A stretch of DNA of 33,510 nt from Apostichopus californicus (lineage: Eukaryota; Echinodermata; Holothuroidea; Aspidochirotida; Stichopodidae). The position numbers and the translations under genes were made by a program. Positions 11,001-23,000 of this stretch are shown here, in pieces. The stretch covers positions 4,699 to 38,208 of the forward strand of contig JAIPMN010000286.1 of the NCBI GenBank assembly GCA_020650975.1, read 5' to 3'. Position 1 is the stretch's first letter. The number at the start of each line of letters is the position of its first letter. Under the pieces are notes generated by a model, which saw only the letters and a list, made by a program, of their open reading frames with translations, searched no databases and was not told the origin of the DNA.

Positions 11001-14000
11001 AAGTTAGAAACCAAATTAATATCATATTTGATGAATTATCGTCAAAGGACCTTTATTATTTACACCTGATGTACTGTAGAACAGGGTTAGTCTAAAATTA
11101 GCTTCAGCATCGACCTTCAGCACAATTCTGTAATAAAAAGACAAGATTCCTAATGTACGTGTTACTTATCCATCTGTACACAATATGTCTTACATGTTCT
11201 TTTCCTTCAAAGGGAACAGTATATACTGTAGACGTTATGTAGCATTGAAGAATATATAGGCTGACCATCTCAAAAATTCAAATATTATAATCTCATGTAA
11301 ATTATAGCTCTTTTGTTTGTAGCATATATGCATATTCATGTGCCACAGGCAAACTGTTATGAAATTTTAAATTATAATATGTGGACCTACAGATGTCATA
11401 GTGTTTTTTTTTCTTATTAATTTATAACAATTGATGTCTATAAAGCCTCCATATATGCTAGTTGTATATATGTACCACGATACCATACCAGTTAATTCTC
11501 TCTGTATGGTACAGTAGATACAGTTTAGAATTATTGTATTACAGTGTATTTACAGGTTCAGGAAGACATTTTCATTGCTTCAGTATGCACTGTACATCAA
11601 TCATCAATATTAAAACCAACTTGATTAAAATGGAAGCCAAAAAAAAAACAGAAAAAGAGTACTTGCTTAAATAGTCCACAAAAGTAGCATCAGTAAGAAA
11701 GTATAGTGTAGGTTAAGAAACCCTGATGGGGGGGGGGGGGGGGGGNNNNNNNNNNNNNNNNNGGTGGTAGGGGCAGCAGGATCAGAGGAAGTGGCTACTA
11801 GCTAGAAAATGGATCAGTTGGGGGGCACAGTTGCTCAAATATTACCAACTTTTACAGGTGGGGAGAAGGGAATGATTTTGGGTGGCCGAGAGTAAGAGAG
11901 TCTGAAGTACTTACAATAGTACAGTAAGTATGTACACTAGTTAGATAACTGAGGATTGAAGTCACTGCCCTTAATGGAGGAAATTATTTATTAGATGCAC
12001 TGACAATTGCCACATTATCTGTCAAACAATAGCCAATTTGTTTAATCTGTACATAAAGTATTAAAGGACGTACTGTGTGCATGCATCTCCAAGTGGAAAA
12101 TATAAACGTAAAAAAAAATAGTAATAATATTTATGCCGTATAACCTGATCCTTTATGTGTACTCGTTGAGCATTCAAACTTTGTGATGTGTATTGGTCAG
12201 CCAAATCCATACCAAACAATGAGTTTTCAAATAGATTTTGACAGTATCGTTTGTGCTAGATAATTTTTAATTTCCCAAAGGTGACCCTCCATGATACACA
12301 GACACATAGAATAAATTCAAATGTCCAGTGACCCATATCAGATACCTTTCAGATAACAATAAAGTAAAATTATAATAAAAAGCCACAAAACCAACGGTAT
12401 GACGATGCAAGTAACCCTCTTCTTTCCAATACTGTACAAAACCATATCTGTATCCTAGTACTTATTTTATAACATATAATAAAATTGATACATAACAGTT
12501 ATCCTTCCAGGATTATGACAGTGTAAAGATATATGTCAATGAGGCAGCACAACAGTACATGCTTGGCAATTGTTGTACAGACCATGCAGAGGCTAAAGTG
12601 CATAGAGTACAGTGGTCAGCACCTTTGGCGTTTTAAACCCCAACCTAGTGTCTCCTTGAACAAATGTAATCATTAGAGTATTTCACGTTTATATATATAT
12701 ATAGGCTATATATAGTAGCAACAGAGGAATCATGTAGATCATGATTTGCAGAATAGGAGTGGAAAAAAAGTCATTGTTTTAACTCGATTCTTAGATACCA
12801 AAACAAGCCCTAGGGTACAGTACATGTCAGGATTATAGCCCTGAGATATATGCTGCCAGGGTACGTGATATAAACACACATAATTAACCGGATGATTATA
12901 ACCATAAACCCTTGCCGTTTCCTTTAAACCAACAAATCATGAGATTTAACACCTATGAACCTGTAAGAACAGCAGCCTGTGATTTTTCCAGCGATTTTAT
13001 GACTATATATATGCTTATAAAGGGGTCATGCAAATTCAATATTGAACTGTTAATACCTGCAGCTACAGAATATGCACTATATTTTATACACTATAACTAT
13101 ACACAATTGCACTATATGCACCTAAGTTCTGGGATATGTACATTCATGTAAGCATATACTACAGTAACCAATACATACAAGACTGATGAAACCCTTCAAA
13201 TTTCAAGGAAAGTTTCCTGCAGTTTTTTCTTAATTCTTGATTGCATAGTCATAATCTCATGATTTAAACCACAATTTTCTCTCTCTGACCATTAAAGCTA
13301 AGCTTAATTAACAGTCCAGGTACCTGTGATGCATGTGTTTAACCTTTACGTAGTTAAACAGGCCGCATAAAGCCTGTTAATGATTGAGTGCTCCAGATAT
13401 GGCATAAGTGCCATTATAATGTAGAAACCCTTCAAATCCAGCATGCAGTACTTACTGTATGTTTCACCAGTAATTTGAACAAGGTTGGTTGCTCAAGGCA
13501 TTATTTACTGTAAAAGACATTTCGACTGGTTTTGTGTCAAATAATCCAAGACATGATAATTAAGACATAATTTGCTTCTTTTTTTTCTTAACTTGTCATA
13601 AAGAAATCGCCACGTCACAACTTGGATATTTTCTTTGTAATTCTTTGTAAGATGTCAGTCAACTTATTAGATACACAGAAGCTCTAACAATTCTAAACAT
13701 CTGACTGTAACATCAAGATATGTTTGAGTTACTATATAGGGCGAGCATATTTGTGATTTGCCACTATTTGTAGCTGTGCAGGTGGCCATGCAGTTACAGT
13801 TGGGTTATTCATTGCATAGCTAGGTTTGAAAGGAAATTGCACAGCATGCATGTTATATTTATTAACTTAAATGGTATAAGATATACTCATTTAATTTCAG
13901 AAACGTATCAGAATTCATAAAAAAAAGAAAAAATTAAATAAAAAATTTAAAAAAAGGTTGAATAGGATTATAAATGTATATGTACATCACTGTTGGTATT

Positions 14001-17000
14001 AGTTTTAATTCAAAATTGTATACCTCACATTTTCATTGTAATTGTAAACAACTGCTTTACAGTTCAGTTTCTTTTAAAATCTCCCCAATATAACCAGTTT
14101 CTTTTATAGCCTTTAGAAACTAGGTCTTAGCTGGATAGAATTAAATCTAGATTCCATATTGCAAAATGCACAGTAATTTATACAGAAGCTATGGCCTTGA
14201 TTTAAAAGATAACTCAATAATTATGTAAATTTACCAATTTTACATATCTGTTAGGAAACAGTATTTTTCATCATAAATGCAAAGATCTTAGCAAGAAGAG
14301 GCCAAAAATACTACCTATACCTGTAGATCTGCAACAAAACATATTTAAGATGCACTAGTTTTATGCTGACTGAATTATTAATATACATACAGCACCTATA
14401 TACTGTAGTACACAGTATCGTATTAGATAACCTTTAAATTATACATACATTCCCCAGCTCCCCTCCATCCTTATCTCAGACTGGAAATTGATCTCACTCC
14501 CTCATTAACATTCTGTTGGAAATATATCAAAGCTCAATTAAGCCTACAGGCGTTAAATTTAATTTTCCACATCAGAGATCATCGCCATTCCCCTCATCCC
14601 TTCACTTGACTTTAAAAAACTATTGCCAAAAAAAAAAAAAGCAGCAGACAAATTTGCTGCAAATATATTATTCCCCTCTCGGGGATGCAATTTAAAACCG
14701 AGGTAAAAAAATATGTCAAGGGGGGGCTCAATAAAAAAGTTGTTAAGTTTGCATAAAACCTGCCACAAAATTACTCGGAGCGATATGGAAATGGTACATA
14801 TCTATTGTATAAATTGAACGTAATACGAATTGCTGAGGTGTTTGTGTCGATTCGATGCCTCGGATAAAAAAAAGGTGGTGGGGGGATGGGGGGAGAATCA
14901 AATTTTGCAAATTTCAACCCTGAAATGCCTATATCAGTATTTTTATTTTCATTACAAAAATGTATTTATGAAGAAAAGAGTATATTGCTGTACGATATCT
15001 GTTGCTATTTATGAAAATTGGATGATCATTAAGTTCGGAGCTGTCACACTCAGGAATCAGTTCAACAGTATACTGTACATGTGCATGAGTGTATTACAGT
15101 GGATATTAAGCAAAAGTAGTGTACTGTATACCATGGGTGCCATAGTTGTTTTAACAGCTTTGGGTTTATCCCAAACTGAAACTTTGGGAGATCTTTCAAG
15201 TGTTGAAACACTTACTATAATAATAGCTACAACATCATTTACATACATGACTGTATGTGATTCTCTGGATGCAGATGAGAAATAAATCATACTGTATGCA
15301 TGCAGTTACATTGCAGAATTTACTCTATAATAATAAAGACAAGCTGCAGTCTTTGGTGGGAGGAGGGGAGGGGAGAGAATGGGAGTACAAAAGATGCGTG
15401 AGTCCAAACTTATTGTTAAAGGATGAAAAATTACCAAACCTTAATAATTTAAATATTGTAATATGGAACAAAATATATACTTTATCCACATTATGGAATG
15501 CTTTAACCATTTATGTATCCTTGGGATGAATAAAGATGGTTGGAAGTTATCATACCCCACAATTATGTCGGTGAAAATACATGGAAGCATATATACATTT
15601 ATAATACCACTACCTGCAGTAGAGTAATAGCTTACATTAACTCGGTTATAAATAACATAATTATGTCATTGCTCGGACCAAGCAATGTTAATTTAATCCA
15701 CAGATAACTGCATGGATGATCCCCTTCATTGTCTCAGTAAGAGATGTAAAGTATATATGCCGGTATCATCTTTTGTTTGCCCAAAATCAGTGAATCGATT
15801 CATGCATTCAACCGTTTATTCTAACACAAATTGTGTCAATTTTTGTAGACCTGTACATTACTCAAGAGGGCACAGTGCAGCTGGAATGCAGAATATGACA
15901 GTCCAATTTCAGTTGATTTCACATCTGAAGATATATCTTCACATATTATTGTCATTTCTATCTTAGAATGTCTCATCTAGATCATCTTGCAACAGCCAAC
16001 TCTCTCACTCAGACGACACTCTGCTCAACGAGGAGGAGAGACTGTCCTCTTGATGCGTCATCTTGATACAGCTCCCTCCATCTTTAATTAAGAACAAATC
16101 TTCTGCGGTTTCTTGATATTTAGACACACACTCTCTCTCTCTCTCAGCACATTCCAATTTGTTTTCATATATATCCACCCCCCCCCCCCCGCCTCCAATA
16201 TCCAGGATGATAAAGTTGTCAAATACAGCCATTTTGTAACACCTTCAAGATATTGGTTTAATTTGCTTTACGATTTACATCTGCAGTGCCTTTTACCTGT
16301 CCATTTTTAAATTGGTCTTTATTTATGCTGGACTAGCTCACCCAAAGCCAATAGTATACATCTGTATTAAATTGTTTACTGAACTGTACCAGGGATACAA
16401 AACTGTGTCTGTTCGAAAAAGTCTGGTCGACAAGAAAAAAACTGCCAATCTCCAAGGTATAACCCTGCCCTAACCAATCGGTAGAGCCAGAAGGTACAAC
16501 AAATCGTTCATGTTCCCTGGATAGAAACTCAATCGACTGCGTTCCTTTTCCCTGCTTTTTCGGAGTAATCCAATGAATTTCAATTTCGCTTCCAAATCCC
16601 TGCTAGCCTTACACAGTTTAATTGGATTTGTGAGGGGTTCAAAAGCAGTCAGTTAAACTTTCTGGTCACGAGTGGCTGGATTTACCCGACGGCATGATTC
16701 CTGAGACTTCATGTGCATATCTTCGAGGCAAGCAAAATTTATGTTTCTAACAAGGACCTTCACCATGACGGCAGGTGTTTCATAAATCAATCGTCCAATT
16801 TCTATGTTTTTAAAGATGGAAATAGTATTCTTCTTTGAATGTGACTATTAAACATAGTAAAGGTATTTCAAAAGCCAACCAGCTTCTGGCTTCAAGTGAG
16901 TGTATGGTTAAATAAATTACATAGATCTTATAGATGGTACAGTGCAGTAATGTAGAGTAATCTGTGAGATGTTCACCAACAGTGAAACAGTTCAGTTTAT

Positions 17001-20000
17001 TGATTATACAAGTTTGTTATATATATTATAACGAAAATCCACGTTTACTTCAAAAGAAAATTTTATTAGAGTAAACCAGAGAAATAAGATATGACTCATA
17101 ATTGACAAATAAGGAGTAAAGTTTTAGAAAATATATCGGAGTTTTCGGTCCCCCTGGGACCTTCGCCAGCAATACTTGGCAGTCGAAATGAAAAGTACAA
17201 AATGTAACACCATGAAAGTATGATGCTAGATAAGTGTAAGTTGCATTGATGGAATTATAACCAAATAAACCATGACTATACAGGAAGCAGATTAAGGAGC
17301 AAAGAACAGATTACATATGTTTGTAGAACTTTACTCCTTATTTGTCAATTATGAGTCATATCTTATTTCTCTGTTTTTTTCTTATAATATGTATATATAA
17401 AGAGAGAGATATGCTTACAATCACTGAATAACTGATAGTTTAAAAGATGCTGCATAAATGCAAAATGTTCAGACTGTAACAGATGAAATACAGTAGACAT
17501 AACCTAGATAAAGAAAAAACATTTTTGATGTCCTCTGTATCTATGTATCCTCAGAAGTATGGTAACTCTCTTCCGAACACAGTGTCGAATGAATTGAAGA
17601 TGGGAAAAAACCCACACACAAAGCGTAAGACTAGGCACTTTGGGTGGTAGAATAAGAAGGAAAGGCAATGACCGGAGAGGTTCCGGACTTAGAGGGCGCA
17701 CAGGTTACCATTTCGTTCTAGGCACGGTAGAACGAGAGTGCTAAGGTTGTGGGGAGACAGGTAAGCGAGGAAACAAAGTGAATCTATGTGAATTATAGTT
17801 CTGTAGTATTTCATTAAAAAGAAAAAAAATACAAAACTTCAAAATGTGAACACTGAAGAAATGTTATCCCCTACCAGAGTTCGCAAAGATACAGTTCTAC
17901 CATAATATAATGAACATGACTTTGTACACAAGAGACTGGTCAGGGTGGTACTGGTGTCTATCCAATTTACCTGTTTGCAACGTAACGAGAACGAATCAAT
18001 CCCTAAACGAGGAAGTTAAATATGTAAAATTTTACTGCATGAAGAAATACAGTAGCTTATAATGAGCAGTTTTAACCAAACAAATAAATTTTACAACTTT
18101 GCTCAGCAAATAAGTCTATCTTTCTGCAAACATAACTTCTTTTTTTTTCGTTCTTCGATATATCTTTCACGGTGATAAGCTATCTTGGATGTGTTTCTAA
18201 ATCTCAAAAGGCAATACTAAGAAGAATACCTAACTTTTGTCAGAATGTCCCTCACCATATAATGAATCTTTGATTACCTTCCTATCTTACAGACGTGCTT
18301 TGTACACTTTGTTTGAGAGCATCTTGCACGATTCTAATCTTGCGAGTCAGATCCTTTTGTATGTACCTTATCATACAGCCCCTGAGCACAGTACATCAAC
18401 TTTTAAATTTTAATACCTACTGTAGCTGTCTTGTAAATTGTCTTCTCATGCACAGACATGAACACACTCAACATTTGAAACATTTAATCTCCATCGTCTG
18501 GGCAACAGTTTCGTCGATAAAGTATTGATCTTTTTTGTTTGGGGGGGGGGTGGGCTGACCCATTCATTTACAGGACAATCATGGATAAAATTAACAATCA
18601 TGGGGCCATAGCTAGTAAAATTAAAACTTATGTTGTATGATTTTGAATGCATTAATTTGTGAACAGATCAAATAAGCTTCCTGTATATACAGAAAGTAAA
18701 AGTATACAGTACTGTACTGTTACTAACATCAATGTTACACCAAGCGTGAGAATCAATGGGAAAAACAGATTATAACACACAGTGTGGGACTTCTGAATAG
18801 GAGATCTATATCAGAAGTAAGACAGCCTACAGTGGGTTATTGGGGGCACAGCTAGTACAAAGAATTTCACCAAGTTTATAGGCTAGGGTATATACTGGGC
18901 TCAGTAGAAATATGTGTGGGAGACATGTAAGAGAAGAATGAAGCAAAATGTACCTAGTTTGGATATGATAAGAATTTAAAATACAAAGAATTTCACCAGG
19001 TTTATAGGCTAGGGTATATACTGGGGCACTGGGCTCAGTAGAAATATGTGTAGGAGACATGTAGAATGATATGATAAAAAAAATTAAAAAACTTACCTGC
19101 CTTCTTACAACAAGTGTGATCTATGTATAGCAGGAAATATATTATTCAGTATTGCATCGCAAACTGCTATGCAAAATGGATAAAACAATATACAAACAGT
19201 GCGAGGAAATGTATAGCAGGTTTTGCACACAGTAACCATACTATATTATGTGACACAAAAGTTACAGAGCCTTGAAACCTGCTACTTAAAGTTCAAACAC
19301 TGAACTGTTCCCTGTCGCATACGACAGTTCTTCAAGAACTTTCCTTTCTGTATATGACTCACAACAAGACATGGTTTAAACTTACGCTGAACAGGTAGCT
19401 AAATAGCTTTAATTGCACTCATGTATGTTTCCTATACAATTACATGTACTCACTTGCAAGTGTAGACGACTCCCTTCTGGTTCCTCATTGTGAAATATTC
19501 TGTGTGATTTGTATTTTGGCCTGCATGTCTGTGGATATTAGAGATTTCTGTGTTGTACTGTACGTTCAAGCCTAGTTTCTGCGTGTAGTCGTTCAAATAC
19601 CTCACATAGTCATCAGCATGGGGGAAAAACTCACGGCTGTAATGTCTGAAACAAACAAGGACAAAAATAATAATTTAAAAAGTGAAGATACGGTCGAGAA
19701 ATACTTGAGAACGATGAAGGTTTTACTTTAAAAATTATAGTTTCAGAATTAATGTCTTTCTCAGCCATACACATCTCTTATTCTTGTAAATAAATAAGGG
19801 AACGTTAGGCAAATCAAACGGGACATGCGATTGTATCTATTCCCATTCTTATTCAAAACTGCTTGTACTTGTACCTACAGTAGTAGATGAATCTGACTCT
19901 TGTGTCCTTTACAGTGAAGATTCTATAAGGTACGTTGTAGGGTACTAACTGTGTAGTCTGAAACATTCCTCTTCTTCCCCACCAACCCCCATCCCCCCTC

Positions 20001-23000
20001 CCTCCCGCCCCTCCCACTCCCTCTCTCCCCCAACCCCTGTTATTTTAGTTCACCAGAAGCACAGCCAGCAGATACAATGTACAGTAATTATGATTGGATA
20101 CAGAAAAATATTTTGAATTGAACCTTTAAATTACCAGTTAATACCACTCGTCGTATCAGACGTATCAACAGATATGTTTGAAAGGACACAGATCTCTTTA
20201 ATAGTGCATAAATGATAGATCTATGCTCATGAATCCAACATTTGTGAATATTACATGGTCAGGGTACAGTACATGGCACAAAGTTACCACCTTATGTAAC
20301 TAGGTTTGTAACAGACAGTTTGCACACTGTGTCTATATGTATAGTATTAACTGTAGTACATATTGTGTAGAGCTCTACTACATATAACATTGAGCAAGTA
20401 TGGAAAACGTTCAAGTTAGCTACAGTATAGTCTACAGATATTACCTTCCTGTGCTCATAATTTCCCTCAATGTATCTTATTTCTTGACAGACCAAATTAC
20501 TAATATATTCAAACTTGATGTCTGTCTCAATGACTACAATTATATAACCATGCTAAATCTATGATTAGAATTGCCCACAGCTAATGATATAATATAAGCA
20601 GTCACCATCATGATACAAGATTCTACATACATACTGTTGTTTAAGATCTTGATGAGCAGCTATAACTAATACAGTACCTTCAATATGCTAAATAATTAAG
20701 CTGATAAAAGGAACTACGACTTATGGTAAGTACTGTAGTTACCTGAAGAAAGTGCTCCAAGCTACAGTACTCTATAAATTATATATGTCATAGACGAGGC
20801 ATAGATCTGCCAATCAATCAGAATGAATTAATAGGAAGAACTTAGGATGGTAAATTTATACAACGGTACATCAATCAATGCAACCAGCAACTCATTGCCA
20901 TGTACTGTAGTCCTACCATTTATACAGTATTCAGTTCAGCTGCAAGCTACATGAAACTAAGATACAGGTACAGTATGTGTCTGTTTGAGTTTTACTTTAA
21001 TTAATAAGGAAACTAATCTTAATTAGTTTCTTGAATAAAGGAATTAATCGATATGGTATTATGCTATATATGCAAAATCTTTTACAAAATGCAATGATAA
21101 ATGCTATCCAAAAATGCTAGATCTAGCAAACTGCTGTGCTAAATGCTATGCACAATGGCCAAATTGCTTCATAATGCAAAATGCACTAATACAGGAAAAC
21201 AAAATATGTACATACATGTATCTCAAGAGTCAAGACTGCTACATGATCATGTAAACACTACAATATTCCCTGCAATATGCACTGCACATGAATGTATCCT
21301 GGAAGAGATTTTAAGTTTTGCTTCATTATAACATTATGAAGCATCATGTTGCATAGATTCTCAATGGTCCAAACAATCTTTTTCTTTTTATGTTTTTTCG
21401 TAGTAAATAACACATCTCCCGTTTTTGCCACAATTTTGGCCCATTCGCAATTCTAGCAAATTTGGCATACTTTTCAAAAATCCTAGGAATTACTTGCTGA
21501 CCTTCAATAACCTTTGACCTCTAGTGACCGAATACTTTTCTTGAAATCACTACGGGGAAAACACATACCAGGAGTGACAATTCAAGCAAGTCCTAAGAAT
21601 ATGGCCAGTTTACAAATTGCACTGTCTAAAGATCTTGATATTTGTTGACCTCAAATGACCTCCACAAAAACAATAGGATTAATCTACTAACCAAGTTGTA
21701 CAAATCAGGTTCTATGTGTACTTACCATGCAGCTCTTCCAATCATTATGTAGGGATTGCGTTTCCATGTTTACAAGGTTTTAATACAATTTTCTGTTGAC
21801 CTCTATCGACTTTTGACCACCATGTTAAGTTATAAATTTGAATTACATCACTAAGATGTAACAATTTTACCATTAATCTAGGCCTTATAGAAGCTTAAAA
21901 AGGTTGTCGAAGTTTGACCTCTGGTATTACTTCAGATGACGTTTTAACCTCTATGAAAAACAAAAGGTCGCAAGTATGATTAGTTAAACCATCTTGTCCT
22001 CTTTATACAGTAGTCTTCATTTAAAAGCCGGGCCGTTTAACAAACACTTTTCCTCTGCGGAATGGAATAAAAAAAACGCTGCTTGAAAGGAGAAAAATAT
22101 ATACAGTACCAGAAAAACACAAAAAATTCCACAAACCACATTTTAGTGGCAAATGGATTAATGTACCCCTATAAGTGTTTAAACTTGTTTTGTTTTTTTT
22201 TCTTCGGAGGGGGGATCTACTGTAGGTGCAGTTTATACAACTTAGATAATGGGAAGTAGTATTACACTTGTCTAAAATACAAATGAAAATCTTCCTTTCT
22301 CTAAATATATTACATACTCCTGTAACCAAGCTCCACCTCATCAAACCAATTACAGTGCGTTCTGTACCTATTTACCGTAACTTCTAAGAGGTACTATCGC
22401 TTCTAGCCTATACCTATATAGCTTGTATGGATCCTATACAAGTGGGAAAGACTCTAAAAATTAATCCAAAACACCAAAAAGGAAAACCAGCGAGCTGCCA
22501 TTCCATGCCTACACCTACTCATACTTAAATTCTATCCAAGCAACTCTTTGCTTAATGGAAATGAGCTCATATGGGTTTTTTTTCCTTTTTTTTGAAATAT
22601 CCATCAGCCAATTTTGAATGCATTATTTTGACAGCAGATATTAACTCATGTCGCTTAGGGAACTGTAAAAAAAAAAGTTTGATTTCGGTCTCACCAAAAT
22701 TTTTTAATAAAGTCACCGGAGCTAGAGTGACAGGTAGCTTAATAGTAAGGATGTGACAGATTGTCGGGTGACTCGCTGCAAATATTTGATTAAATACAAA
22801 TCGAAAGAATTATTTCACCCAGAGACATGCACACATGTATACAAATGAGACCTGCAGCCTAAAGAGTTTGGATAATTATTAAGTATAGACTTGAGAAGTA
22901 AAATTGTCTGTTTTTAACGAAATTTTAAAAACACGCAACTATAATCACATCACAGAAGTCTGCAGCATTTAACATGTCTATAACAGAACTTGATGTTAAT

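Larger units (their letters stand above)
6731..19453 (-). other. FOXRED2 intron 2, 12.7 kb (no gene seen)
   Basis: The largest intron in the window, phase 2, running from the GTGAGT donor of exon 2 to the TTGTAG acceptor of exon 3. It is AT-rich with many TACAGTA/TACTGTA heptamers. It holds several copies of the dispersed GGTGGTAGAT repeat, hammerhead-like hairpins at 8758-8784 and 17143-17169, a perfect inverted repeat at 17078-17372, and an assembly gap. ORFs up to 151 codons (14830-15285) have low-complexity or unrecognisable translations. Nothing supported a nested gene. Confidence 0.9.

Noticed and set aside
14830..15285. Longest intergenic-looking ORF, 151 codons, plus strand
   Set aside because: The composition is unstructured and no family motif is visible. 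It lies inside FOXRED2 intron 2 and begins in an A/G-rich stretch. Most likely chance.
20997..21040. Palindrome GAAACTAAT...ATTAGTTTC
   Set aside because: A single 9-bp hairpin in AT-rich DNA, without flanking features. Could be chance.
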